Source: DATMTS01 sp035564555 (GTDB lineage: Bacteria; Actinomycetota; Actinomycetes; Actinomycetales; Microbacteriaceae). From it: a DNA stretch of 64,000 nucleotides. The stretch spans positions 1 to 64,000 of the forward strand of contig DATMTS010000115.1 in the NCBI GenBank assembly GCA_035564555.1. The letters run 5' to 3'. The notes beneath the pieces are model-generated. The model worked only from the letters and a program-made list of their open reading frames with translations. It was not told the DNA's origin and searched no databases. Both the position numbers and the translations under genes were made by a program. Positions 1 through 7,615 of the stretch are shown here, piece by piece; position 1 is the first letter of the stretch, and every line of letters begins with the position of its first letter.

Positions 1-2
1 GG

Positions 3-560
3 GGTGGGCCGTCGGCCGGCGCGCGGTCGGCCGGCGAGAGGCGCGCCGGCGCGACCTCCTATCATGGCAGCGTGGACAAGCCCGGTTACATCGTGCCTCC
101 GCCGCATCTTGTGCCGACGAGGGTTGAAACAGACTCGCAGACCCATCGAGCGCCGGTGCACACGTCGGCGCTGCCACCGTTCCGTCCGCCGGTGGCGGCC
201 GGAACGCCCGAGCCGGCCGACGCATCCAAGCGTCGATGGCGCATCGCCATGCCGACGGGAATCGTGATCGTGGTCGACGGCGTCGTGCTGCTTGGCCGCA
301 ACCCGGTCGCTCCCGACTCGCTGCCCGGGGCAGAACTCGTGGTCGTGAACGATCCGGCGAAGACGGTGTCTAAGACGCACGCGGCATTCGAGCCGGTCGA
401 GGGCGGACTTCGGGTCACCGACCTGCATTCGACCAACGGGGTGACAGTGACGTCCGCCGACGGCACAGAGCACGAGACGGCGCCCGGCATCCCGACACCG
501 GTCGCCCCCGGCAGCACCGTGTACCTCGGCCGCTACGCCGTCCGCGTCGACCGCGCGTGA
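3..560 (+). CDS. FHA-domain protein, 3' part only
   Basis: The frame is open from the first bases of the window, so the 5' part of the gene lies outside it. About 185 residues are visible. The last 100 or so form a forkhead-associated (FHA) domain: a core Gly-Arg-Asn (LLGRNPVAP), then SKTHAAF and a STNGV turn, which in this family bind phosphothreonine. The region before it is rich in Pro and Ala and looks disordered. FHA proteins usually read Ser/Thr-kinase signals. In related actinobacteria such a domain often ends an RDD-type membrane protein, but the membrane part is not visible here, so the full architecture is inferred. The gene ends with TGA and is followed by a non-coding repeat region. 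Confidence 0.75.
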   Translation, partial: GGPSAGARSAGERRAGATSYHGSVDKPGYIVPPPHLVPTRVETDSQTHRAPVHTSALPPFRPPVAAGTPEPADASKRRWRIAMPTGIVIVVDGVVLLGRNPVAPDSLPGAELVVVNDPAKTVSKTHAAFEPVEGGLRVTDLHSTNGVTVTSADGTEHETAPGIPTPVAPGSTVYLGRYAVRVDRA

Positions 561-649
561 CCACGTCTGCCTGTCTGGCTGCTCGCGCACGCCGGCCAGC
601 CCGCTGCCGACCCCGCCGCGGCGACGTCGCACACTCAGACTTACTTCGT

Positions 650-713
650 CGGAACCAGGTTTGTGCAACGGAACCGCGAACGTTCGCGGTTCGGACGCAC
701 AAAGGTGGTTCCG
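650..713. repeat. 64-bp nested palindromic element, copy 1
   Basis: Two 17-bp outer arms (650-666 and 697-713) are inverted repeats with two mismatches. Five-base spacers separate them from a perfect 20-bp inner palindrome at 672-691 (AACCGCGAACGTTCGCGGTT). Copies 2 (879-942) and 3 (24739-24802) have the same 17-5-20-5-17 layout. It could form a long hairpin in RNA or a cruciform in DNA. The function is unknown. Confidence 0.85.
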
Positions 714-878
714 TTGCATCGCGGACCGGTGTGGCGGACCGGTGCGCGCAGCGCGCATGCCCGGCTGGTGCGGCGCGCGGGCCGAGGTCAAGTCCCGATG
801 CGCGCCGTGCGGAGCGCCGCTGACTGAGGCGGCCAGCACCGGCGACAGCGCTGCGGCCGCAGCACACTCACACTTCGT

Positions 879-942
879 CGGAACCAGGTTTGTGCAACGG
901 AACCGCGAACGTTCGCGGTTCGGACGCACAAAGGTGGTTCCG
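879..942. repeat. 64-bp nested palindromic element, copy 2
   Basis: The 64 bases are identical to copy 1, and the identity runs a few bases beyond both ends. The outer arms are 879-895 and 926-942, and the inner palindrome is 901-920. It has the same orientation as copy 1, with starts 229 bp apart, which suggests the two copies arose by local duplication. Confidence 0.85.
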
Positions 943-960
943 TTGTGGCGGGCGAAGCCT

Positions 961-1045
961 GCGAGCCCGGTGTGCGCAGTGCCCAGGGCGCAATGCGCGA
1001 GCCCGCAGTGCGCAATGCGCGAGCCCGGTGTGCGCAGTGCGCGAG
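961..1045. repeat. Short GC-rich direct repeats
   Basis: A 22-bp unit starting GCGAGCCCGGTGTGCGCAGT occurs at 961 and again at 1019. A second unit, GCGCAATGCGCGAGCCC, occurs at 988 and 1010. The array is imperfect and lies directly upstream of the leucine leader promoter. Confidence 0.7.
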
Positions 1046-1087
1046 CCGGGGTGCGCGGGCGCCAGCCGGCGCACAGTGCGGGGATGC

Positions 1088-1093
1088 TACCCT
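1088..1093 (+). promoter_or_regulatory. -10 box of the leu leader and leuCD
   Basis: TACCCT begins 12 bp before the GTG of the leader peptide. This matches the leaderless spacing seen at many genes in this window. No clear -35 element is visible. Confidence 0.5.
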
Positions 1094-1099
1094 GAACGA

Positions 1100-1144
1100 G
1101 TGCTGATCGTCTCTCTCCTCCTTAGTCGCCGCGGCGAGTCCTGA
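1100..1144 (+). CDS. leuL: Candidate leucine leader peptide (14 aa)
   Basis: A 14-codon frame starts GTG and ends TGA, reading VLIVSLLLSRRGES. Four of its 14 codons are Leu, three of them in a row (CTC CTC CTT), with Ile and Val also present. It lies just upstream of leuC, where classical leucine attenuators sit. A helix can form between its last codons (1129-1139) and 1156-1166 (11 bp with one G-U pair), giving a structure that ribosome stalling at the Leu codons could prevent. No T-rich terminator is visible, so if it works it may act on translation or on Rho rather than on intrinsic termination. The function is inferred from position and composition. Confidence 0.55.
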   Translation: MLIVSLLLSRRGES

Positions 1145-1212
1145 ATCCGGGCCGCACTCGTCGCGGAGTTCGTCGGCGCCCGTACCGGACCCCGAAACAG
1201 GAGACGAAGCAC

Positions 1213-2658
1213 ATGAACGCGAAACCGCGCACCCTGGCCGAGAAGGTCTGGGACGACCACCTCGTGGTCAAGGGTGAGGACGGCACTCCCGACCTGATCT
1301 ACATCGACCTGCACCTGGTGCACGAGGTCACCAGCCCACAAGCGTTCGACGGGTTGCGCATGGCCGCGCGTCCGGTGCGTCGGCCCGACCTCACGATCGC
1401 GACCGAGGACCACAACACGCCGACGATCGGCATCGACAGGCCGATCGCCGACCTGACGAGCCGCACTCAGATCGAGACGCTGCGCAGGAACTGCGAGGAG
1501 TTCGGCGTCCGGCTGCACTCGCTCGGTGATATCGAGCAGGGCATCGTGCACGTCGTTGGTCCGCAACTCGGGCTCACCATGCCGGGCATCACCGTCGTCT
1601 GCGGCGACAGCCACACCTCGACGCACGGCGCGTTCGGTGCTATGGCGTTCGGCATCGGCACCAGTGAGGTCGAGCATGTGATGGCGACGCAGACGTTGCC
1701 TCTGAAGCCGTTCAAGACGATGGCCATCACGGTCGAGGGCGAACTGCGGCCGGGCGTGACCGCCAAAGACATCATTCTCGCCGTGATCGCGAAGATCGGC
1801 ACCGGCGGTGGTCAGGGCTACGTACTCGAGTATCGCGGCAGCGCGATCCGCGCGCTCTCGATGGAGGGCCGCATGACGATCTGCAACATGTCGATCGAGG
1901 CCGGGGCGCGCGCGGGCATGGTGGCCCCCGACGAGACGACTTTCGCCTACCTGAAGGGGCGGCCCCATGCGCCTCGGGGCCAGGACTGGGACGACGCGGT
2001 CGAATACTGGCAGACGCTGGTGACCGACGACGACGCGGTCTTCGACGCGGAGGTGTTCATCGACGCGAACGAGCTCGAACCGTTCGTGACCTGGGGGACG
2101 AACCCGGGTCAGGGCGTATCCCTGTCAGAGACCGTGCCCGATCCGGCATCCTTCGATGATCCGAACGCCAGAGCGGCCGCCGAACGGGCGCTCGAGTACA
2201 TGGACCTGCACGCCGGAACCCCGCTGAAGGATGTGCGCGTCGACGCGGTGTTCATGGGTTCATGCACCAACAGCCGAATCGAAGACCTGCGTGCATTCGC
2301 CTCGGTCATCAAGGGTCGCACGAAGGCCGACGGGGTGCGCGTCATGGTGGTTCCCGGTTCGGCGCGCGTGCGCATCGAGGCCGAGGCCGAAGGCATCGAC
2401 AAGATCGTCACGGAGTTCGGAGCCGAGTGGCGCTTCGCCGGATGCTCCATGTGCCTGGGTATGAACCCCGACCAGCTGGCCCCGGGGGAGCGCTGCGCGT
2501 CGACCTCGAATCGCAACTTCGAGGGCAGGCAAGGCAAGGGCGGACGAACCCATCTGGTGTCGCCGCTGGTCGCTGCGGCGACGGCGATCCGTGGCACGCT
2601 CTCGAGCCCGTGGGACCTGGAACATACCGCCACCCCGACGCAGGAGGTTCTGGCCTGA
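1213..2658 (+). CDS. leuC: 3-isopropylmalate dehydratase large subunit
   Basis: The protein has 481 residues, a normal length for bacterial LeuC. With LeuD it isomerises 2-isopropylmalate to 3-isopropylmalate in leucine synthesis, in the cytosol. Aconitase-family signatures are clear: EDHNTPT near residue 66, GDSHTSTHGAFG near 134, and the three iron-sulfur ligands, Cys about 351 (MGSCTNSR) and Cys about 411 and 414 (GCSMCLG). The ATG follows an AGGAG at 1199-1203 with 9-base spacing. Its stop overlaps the leuD start by one base (TGATG), so the two subunits are translationally coupled. The candidate leucine leader peptide just upstream suggests control by leucine supply. Confidence 0.97.
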   Translation: MNAKPRTLAEKVWDDHLVVKGEDGTPDLIYIDLHLVHEVTSPQAFDGLRMAARPVRRPDLTIATEDHNTPTIGIDRPIADLTSRTQIETLRRNCEEFGVRLHSLGDIEQGIVHVVGPQLGLTMPGITVVCGDSHTSTHGAFGAMAFGIGTSEVEHVMATQTLPLKPFKTMAITVEGELRPGVTAKDIILAVIAKIGTGGGQGYVLEYRGSAIRALSMEGRMTICNMSIEAGARAGMVAPDETTFAYLKGRPHAPRGQDWDDAVEYWQTLVTDDDAVFDAEVFIDANELEPFVTWGTNPGQGVSLSETVPDPASFDDPNARAAAERALEYMDLHAGTPLKDVRVDAVFMGSCTNSRIEDLRAFASVIKGRTKADGVRVMVVPGSARVRIEAEAEGIDKIVTEFGAEWRFAGCSMCLGMNPDQLAPGERCASTSNRNFEGRQGKGGRTHLVSPLVAAATAIRGTLSSPWDLEHTATPTQEVLA

Positions 2659-3260
2659 TGGAGAAGATCTCGACACTGACCGGCCCGGCGGTGCCCCTGA
2701 AGCGCTCGAACGTCGACACCGACCAGATCATCCCCGCGGTCTTCCTGAAGCGCGTGACCAAGACGGGCTTCGACGACGCGCTGTTCCACCAGTGGCGTCA
2801 GGATCCCGGTTTCGTGCTCAACCAGGAGCCTTACCGCAACGGGGGCATCCTGTTCGCGGGACCCGATTTCGGCACCGGCTCCTCACGCGAGCACGCCGTG
2901 TGGGCGCTGCGCGACTTCGGCTTCACGGCCGTGCTCAGCCCGCGCTTCGGTGACATCTTCCGCGGCAACTCCGGCAAACAGGGTCTGCTCACCGGCACCA
3001 TCAGCGAAGACGACCTGAAGCAGATCTGGGCCCTGATCGATGCGGAACCGGGAATAACCGCCACGGTCGATCTGGTTGCCAGAAACGCGACGGTCGGCGG
3101 CCTGACCGTGTCGTTCGACATCGACGATTACACTAGGTGGCGATTGCTCGAGGGCCTGGACGACATCGGCCTGACGTTGCGTGACGAAGCGCAGATCACA
3201 GAATTCGAATCCCGCCGGGCAGCATGGCGGCCGAGAACATTGCCGGTGGAACATACGTGA
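2658..3260 (+). CDS. leuD: 3-isopropylmalate dehydratase small subunit
   Basis: The protein has 200 residues, the usual LeuD length, and is the swivelling domain partner of LeuC in the second step of leucine synthesis. Family motifs are NVDTDQIIPA near the N-terminus and GPDFGTGSSREHAVWAL around residues 65-81, which bind the substrate carboxylates. A GGAGG lies about ten bases before the ATG. The ATG shares one base with the leuC stop, and the TGA overlaps the GTG of murA, so three unrelated products are made from one tightly packed transcript. I see no defect. Confidence 0.96.
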   Translation: MEKISTLTGPAVPLKRSNVDTDQIIPAVFLKRVTKTGFDDALFHQWRQDPGFVLNQEPYRNGGILFAGPDFGTGSSREHAVWALRDFGFTAVLSPRFGDIFRGNSGKQGLLTGTISEDDLKQIWALIDAEPGITATVDLVARNATVGGLTVSFDIDDYTRWRLLEGLDDIGLTLRDEAQITEFESRRAAWRPRTLPVEHT

Positions 3261-4627
3261 ACTCACTTCTTCAGGATGCGCAACAGGCAGGTGCCCGCGT
3301 GGGAATGACCGCAGAGAAGATCACCATCAACGGGGGGCGACCGCTGAATGGCCGCATCGAACTGAAGGGTGCGAAGAACCTCGTAACGAAGGCGATGGTC
3401 GCCGCGCTGCTCGGCGACGGTCCCAGTGAGTTGCGTGAGGTGCCCGACATCAGCGACGTGCGCGTCGTGCGCGGCCTGCTGGAGATCCACGGCGTGAAGG
3501 TCACCGACGGTCCGGCCGAGGGCGTGCTGCTGCTCGACCCGAGCAATGTCGAGAGCGCGCACATGGCCGACATCGACGCACATGCCGGGTCGAGCCGCAT
3601 TCCGATCCTGTTCTGCGGTCCCCTGCTGCACCGGCTCGGTGAGGCGTTCATCCCCGATCTCGGTGGATGCCGCATCGGCGACCGTCCGATCGACTTCCAT
3701 CTCGAGGTGCTGCGCCGGTTCGGCGCCAACGTGGAGAAGCTGCCCAGCGGCATCCGGATGACCGCACCAGGAGGTCTGCACGGCGCAAAGGTCGAACTGC
3801 CGTATCCGAGCGTCGGCGCCACCGAGCAGGTGCTGCTGACCGCGGTTCGGGCCGAAGGCATCACGGAGCTCAAGGGCGCGGCGATCGAGCCCGAGATCAT
3901 GGACCTGATCAACATCCTGCAGAAGATGGGCGCCATCATCACGGTGGACACCGACCGGGTGATCCGCATCGAGGGCGTCCAGCGCCTGGCGGGATACAGC
4001 CACACCGCGTTGTTCGACCGGAACGAGGCGGCCAGCTGGGCGGCGGCGGCTCTCGCCACCGGCGGTGACATCTTCGTCGGCGGAGCCAGGCAGCCCGAGA
4101 TGCTGACCTTCCTGAACGTGTTCCGCAAGGTCGGCGGCGCCTTCGACATCGCCGAGGACGGCATCCGGTTCTACCATCCCGGCGGCGAACTCAAGCCCGT
4201 CGTCATCGAGACCGACGTGCATCCCGGGTTCATGACCGACTGGCAGCAGCCGCTGGTGGTCGCCCTGACCAAGGCGAACGGCGTCTCGATCGTGCACGAG
4301 ACGGTGTACGAACAGCGGTTCGGCTTCGTGGATGCCCTCATCGAGATGGGCGCGACGATCCAGATCCACAAGGAGTGCCTGGGCGGCCACCCCTGCCGGT
4401 TCGGTCAGCGCAACTTCAACCATTCCGCGGTGATCACCGGGCCGACCCAATTGCACGGCGCCGACATCGAGGTGCCCGATCTGCGTGGTGGATTCAGCCA
4501 TCTGATCGCCGCGCTCACCGCCGAGGGGACCTCCACCGTGAGCAACGTGGGCATCATCAGTCGCGGTTACGAGAACTTCCTCACGAAGCTGCAATTGTTG
4601 GGAGCGGACTTCGAGCTCGTGGCCTGA
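3257..4627 (+). CDS. murA: UDP-N-acetylglucosamine 1-carboxyvinyltransferase
   Basis: The protein has 456 residues and an EPSP-synthase-like fold. It transfers enolpyruvate from phosphoenolpyruvate to UDP-GlcNAc, the first committed step of peptidoglycan synthesis, in the cytosol. The catalytic Cys is present at about residue 138 in DLGGCRIGDRP. The UDP-sugar loop reads LKGAKNLVTKA rather than the more common KNAAL form, which I take to be a lineage variant. I chose GTG 3257, which overlaps the leuD stop as GTGA. An ATG at 3224 would extend the protein into leuD and adds nothing conserved. The gene ends 34 bp before the plsC start, which has its own promoter. Confidence 0.93.
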   Translation: MNSLLQDAQQAGARVGMTAEKITINGGRPLNGRIELKGAKNLVTKAMVAALLGDGPSELREVPDISDVRVVRGLLEIHGVKVTDGPAEGVLLLDPSNVESAHMADIDAHAGSSRIPILFCGPLLHRLGEAFIPDLGGCRIGDRPIDFHLEVLRRFGANVEKLPSGIRMTAPGGLHGAKVELPYPSVGATEQVLLTAVRAEGITELKGAAIEPEIMDLINILQKMGAIITVDTDRVIRIEGVQRLAGYSHTALFDRNEAASWAAAALATGGDIFVGGARQPEMLTFLNVFRKVGGAFDIAEDGIRFYHPGGELKPVVIETDVHPGFMTDWQQPLVVALTKANGVSIVHETVYEQRFGFVDALIEMGATIQIHKECLGGHPCRFGQRNFNHSAVITGPTQLHGADIEVPDLRGGFSHLIAALTAEGTSTVSNVGIISRGYENFLTKLQLLGADFELVA

Positions 4628-4649
4628 GGGCACCGGCCCTGTGCGCATG

Positions 4650-4655
4650 GATAAT
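4650..4655 (+). promoter_or_regulatory. -10 box of plsC (leaderless)
   Basis: GATAAT lies 12 bp before GTG 4662, so the transcript probably begins at or next to the start codon. This argues against the in-frame starts at 4641 and 4647, which lie at or upstream of the box. Confidence 0.5.
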
Positions 4656-4661
4656 GGGCTG

Positions 4662-5456
4662 GTGCCAGCAGAGAAGACGCCGAAGACCGGCCGACGCCGA
4701 CCGACCGGAGAACGCCGCCCGCGATCGGAGACCGGTCGACCCTCGGTCTTCTGGCCGATGGCGGGCATCGTGGTTCCGCTCATCTCGGCCATGGTGCGCT
4801 TCCGCGTCACCGATGCCCAGAAGCTCCCCAAGCAGGGCGCCTTCATCATCGCTCCGAACCACTACAGCGAGATCGACCCGCTGATCGTCGGCTCGTTGCT
4901 GTGGCGGCTCGGCAGGGCCCCGCGCTTCCTCGCGAAGCAGAGCCTCTTCGACGTGCCGGTCGTCGGTTGGTTCCTGGCCAAGTCGGGCCAGGTGCCGGTG
5001 GCGCGTGCCGGACGAGGAGGCGCCGATACCTTGGCGGCGGCGCAGCAGATCGTGCGAACCGGCAGCGTCGTCATCGTGTATCCGGAAGGCACGCTGACCC
5101 GGGATCCCGACCTATGGCCGATGCGCGGCAAGTCCGGTGCGGCGCGCATGGCGCTCGAGCACGGCATCCCCGTCATCCCGATGGCGCACTGGGGCAGCCA
5201 GCAGGTGATGGCGCGCTACGCCAAGAAGATCAGCTTCTTTCCGCGCAAGACGATCACCGTCGCGTTCGGAGACCCGGTCGATCTCTCCGCGTTCGAAGGC
5301 AAACCCTTGGATGCGACGACGCTCTCCGGTGCGACCGAGCGCATCATGGCCGGCATCACCGTTCAATTGGAGCGGCTGCGCGGCGAGAAGGCGCCGGCCG
5401 CGCGCTGGAATCCTGCTCAGCACGAGCAGAAGGAGACTGGTCGCTTTGAGAGCTGA
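4662..5456 (+). CDS. plsC: 1-acyl-sn-glycerol-3-phosphate acyltransferase family protein
   Basis: The protein has 264 residues and belongs to the PlsC family, which transfers an acyl chain to lysophosphatidate at the inner face of the membrane during phospholipid synthesis. The catalytic NHxxxxD motif is NHYSEID near residue 66, and the YPEGT motif that contacts glycerol phosphate is near residue 140. One hydrophobic segment (MAGIVVPLISAMV) precedes the catalytic domain. The N-terminus and C-terminus are basic. GTG 4662 is chosen because a -10 box ends six bases upstream. The next gene, gpsA, makes glycerol-3-phosphate, the upstream substrate of the same pathway, and begins inside the end of this gene, so the pairing supports the assignment. 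Confidence 0.88.
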   Translation: MPAEKTPKTGRRRPTGERRPRSETGRPSVFWPMAGIVVPLISAMVRFRVTDAQKLPKQGAFIIAPNHYSEIDPLIVGSLLWRLGRAPRFLAKQSLFDVPVVGWFLAKSGQVPVARAGRGGADTLAAAQQIVRTGSVVIVYPEGTLTRDPDLWPMRGKSGAARMALEHGIPVIPMAHWGSQQVMARYAKKISFFPRKTITVAFGDPVDLSAFEGKPLDATTLSGATERIMAGITVQLERLRGEKAPAARWNPAQHEQKETGRFES

Positions 5457-6579
5457 GCCACTCAGCCGGCGCCGCGTAGCCGTTCTCGGCGCCGGCAGCT
5501 GGGGAACCACCTTCGCCAAGGTTCTCGCCGATGGCGGCTCGGATGTCGTGCTGTGGGCACGACGCCCCGAGGTCGCGCGCGAGATCCGCGAAGCGCGACG
5601 CAACAGCGACTACCTGCCCGGCATCAACCTGCCGCGCAACCTCACCGCGACCTCCCGCGTGGAGGACGCTCTGGCGGGAGCAGAGCAGGTCTACCTCTCG
5701 GTTCCCAGTCAGACCTTGCGCGACAACCTCGTCGCCGTCGCGTCGCTGCTGCCGCAATCGGCGCCGGTCGTCAGCCTGATGAAGGGCGTGGAGAAGAGCA
5801 GCGGAATGCGCATGAGCGAGGTGATCGAGCAGGTGCTGCAGATCGACCCGGCGCGGATCGCCGTGGCATCCGGCCCCAACCTGGCACTGGAGATCGCCAA
5901 GGAACAGCCCACCGCGGCGGTGATCTCCTCCAGCAGCCTGGAGACCGCTCAGGCCGTCGCGCTCGCAGCGACCAACCGGTACTTCCGGTCGTTCGTGAAC
6001 ACGGATGTGATCGGCACCGAGTTCGGCGGGGTGCTGAAGAACCTGATCGCCGTCGCGATCGGCATCGTCGACGGGGTTGGCTACGGCGAGAACACCAAAG
6101 CCTCGATCATCACCAGGGGCCTGGTGGAGATGACGGACTTCGCCGTCGCGCACGGAGCGCACTCCGACACGCTGGCCGGGCTCGCGGGTCTCGGCGACCT
6201 GATCGCGACCTGCCAGTCGCCGCTGTCACGCAACAACACGGCCGGCCGCCTGCTCGGTCAGGGCTACCGGTTCGACGAGGTCGTCAAGCAGATGAACCAG
6301 ACCGCCGAAGGCCTGGCATCCGTCGCTCCGATTCTGACGCTGGCACGGGCGAAGGGCGTCGGGATGCCCATCGTCGAGCAGGTCGACCAGGTGCTTGCCG
6401 GTACGCTCGATCCGAAAGACATCGCTCCGCACCTGACAACGGATTCGGACGAACCCCAGGGCGAAAGGACGACGGATGACGCGCAAGCTCGTGCTCGCAC
6501 TTCTTTTCGGGGGGCGCTCAAGCGAGCATTCGGTCAGTTGCGCAACGGCGGGCGGGGTGCTCGCGGCGATCGACCGTGA
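5446..6579 (+). CDS. gpsA: NAD(P)-dependent glycerol-3-phosphate dehydrogenase
   Basis: The enzyme reduces dihydroxyacetone phosphate to sn-glycerol-3-phosphate for phospholipid synthesis. The N-terminal nucleotide fold shows VLGAGSWGTT at residues 13-22. Further family blocks are LMKGVE, ASGPNLALEIA, the catalytic-lysine segment GVLKNLIAVAIG, and GLGDLIATC. The start is TTG 5446, preceded by AAGGAG, and it overlaps the plsC end by 11 bp. The protein is 377 residues, about 40 longer than usual, because the frame continues 104 bases into ddl. The last 30 or so residues are unconserved and basic, and probably form a dispensable tail. Together with plsC it forms a lipid-precursor pair. Confidence 0.93.
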   Translation: MRAEPLSRRRVAVLGAGSWGTTFAKVLADGGSDVVLWARRPEVAREIREARRNSDYLPGINLPRNLTATSRVEDALAGAEQVYLSVPSQTLRDNLVAVASLLPQSAPVVSLMKGVEKSSGMRMSEVIEQVLQIDPARIAVASGPNLALEIAKEQPTAAVISSSSLETAQAVALAATNRYFRSFVNTDVIGTEFGGVLKNLIAVAIGIVDGVGYGENTKASIITRGLVEMTDFAVAHGAHSDTLAGLAGLGDLIATCQSPLSRNNTAGRLLGQGYRFDEVVKQMNQTAEGLASVAPILTLARAKGVGMPIVEQVDQVLAGTLDPKDIAPHLTTDSDEPQGERTTDDAQARARTSFRGALKRAFGQLRNGGRGARGDRP

Positions 6580-7588
6580 CCGGTACGAGGTCGTGCCCGT
6601 CGGCATCACCCGCGACGGGGCCTATGTGCTCGAAGACGACGACGCCGACCGGTTCGCCCTGAACTCCGCCCTCCACGACGCGGACGCACTGCCTACCGTC
6701 GTCGACAACGGCACGCGGGTGCTGTGGCCGCAGGATGCCCTCAGCCGCACGTTGACGGTGCTGGATGCCTCGGGTTCTGAGATCGCCCGGCACGAGCTCG
6801 ACGTGGTGTTCCCGATCCTGCATGGACCGTGGGGCGAGGACGGCACGGTGCAGGGCATGCTCGAGCTCGTGGGGCTGCCCTATGTCGGCTCCGGCGTGCT
6901 GGCGAGCGCGCTCGGCATGGACAAGCACTTCACGAAGACCGTGCTGCAGCACGCCGGGCTGCCGGTGGCTCCGTGGACCACGGTCACCGCGCTGGACTGG
7001 CTGCACGATGAGCAGCGGGTGCGCGAGGCGGCCGCGGCGCTCGGCTCGCCCGTCTTCGTCAAACCGGCCCGGGCGGGTTCGAGCGTGGGCGTCAGCAAGG
7101 TGACCGGCGCCGACGAGTTGGGCGACGCCGTGCGGATCGCGTTCGAGGAGGACGACAAATTGCTCATCGAGTCGGCAGTCGTCGGCCGTGAGGTCGAGAT
7201 CGCGGTGCTCGGCGGGCGTCCCGGCGAGCCGACGCGGGCCTCTGTCGCCGGCGAGATCGTCGTCTCCGGGCGCGATTTCTATGACTTCGCCGCCAAGTAT
7301 CTCGACGCACCGGGCATCGATCTGGTGTGCCCCGCTCAGCTCAGCGACGACGACCTCTCGACGATGCAGGATCTGGCGGTGCGAGCCTTCGACGCGCTGG
7401 GCTGCGAGGGACTGGCGCGGGTCGACTTCTTCCTCACCGACGACGGCTTCGTGATCAACGAGATCAACACCATGCCGGGATTCACGCCGATCTCGATGTT
7501 CCCGCGCTGCTGGGCCGAGACCGGGCTGAGCTATCCGGCGCTGATCGACGAGCTCGTCCAGACGTCTCTGAGCAGGGTCAGCGCATAA
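6476..7588 (+). CDS. ddl: D-alanine--D-alanine ligase
   Basis: The protein has 370 residues, an ATP-grasp enzyme that joins two D-Ala for the peptidoglycan pentapeptide. Motifs are FGGRSSEHSVS at the N-terminus, GPWGEDGTVQG, the ATP-binding VKPARAGSSVGV near residue 195, and the metal/ATP segment EINTMPGFTPISMF near 328. The omega-loop segment YDFAAKYLD keeps the Tyr typical of D-Ala-D-Ala rather than D-Ala-D-lactate ligases. The ATG follows GAAAGGA. The first 104 bases overlap the end of gpsA in another frame, so translation is probably coupled. It is followed by a convergent lipoprotein gene. Confidence 0.95.
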   Translation: MTRKLVLALLFGGRSSEHSVSCATAGGVLAAIDRDRYEVVPVGITRDGAYVLEDDDADRFALNSALHDADALPTVVDNGTRVLWPQDALSRTLTVLDASGSEIARHELDVVFPILHGPWGEDGTVQGMLELVGLPYVGSGVLASALGMDKHFTKTVLQHAGLPVAPWTTVTALDWLHDEQRVREAAAALGSPVFVKPARAGSSVGVSKVTGADELGDAVRIAFEEDDKLLIESAVVGREVEIAVLGGRPGEPTRASVAGEIVVSGRDFYDFAAKYLDAPGIDLVCPAQLSDDDLSTMQDLAVRAFDALGCEGLARVDFFLTDDGFVINEINTMPGFTPISMFPRCWAETGLSYPALIDELVQTSLSRVSA

Positions 7589-7615
7589 CGCGAGCGGGCC
7601 GGATGCCGGGCGAAG

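Larger units (their letters stand above)
561..1087. other. Gene-free repeat-rich spacer
   Basis: No credible gene is seen here. The stretch holds two copies of a 64-bp nested palindrome (650-713 and 879-942), a degenerate duplication of the sequence around them, and short direct repeats between 961 and 1045. The small frames that cross it read the repeats and have no ribosome-binding site or recognisable domain. Confidence 0.75.

Noticed and set aside
650..942. CRISPR array
   Set aside because: There are only two local copies, 229 bp apart, each a long palindrome, with no regular spacers and no cas genes.
661..1144. Small frames reading NVRGSDAQRWFRC-like peptides in the repeat region
   Set aside because: The similar peptides come from translating the palindromic DNA element in several frames and both strands, which points to a DNA or RNA repeat rather than a protein family.
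3224..3256. An earlier ATG start for murA
   Set aside because: It would lengthen the overlap with leuD and adds no conserved residues; GTG 3257 overlaps the leuD stop in the usual coupled way.
3263..4849. A 528-codon open frame on the minus strand opposite murA
   Set aside because: It is complementary to conserved murA and plsC sequence, has no recognisable domain and no ribosome-binding site. Long antisense frames are common in GC-rich DNA.
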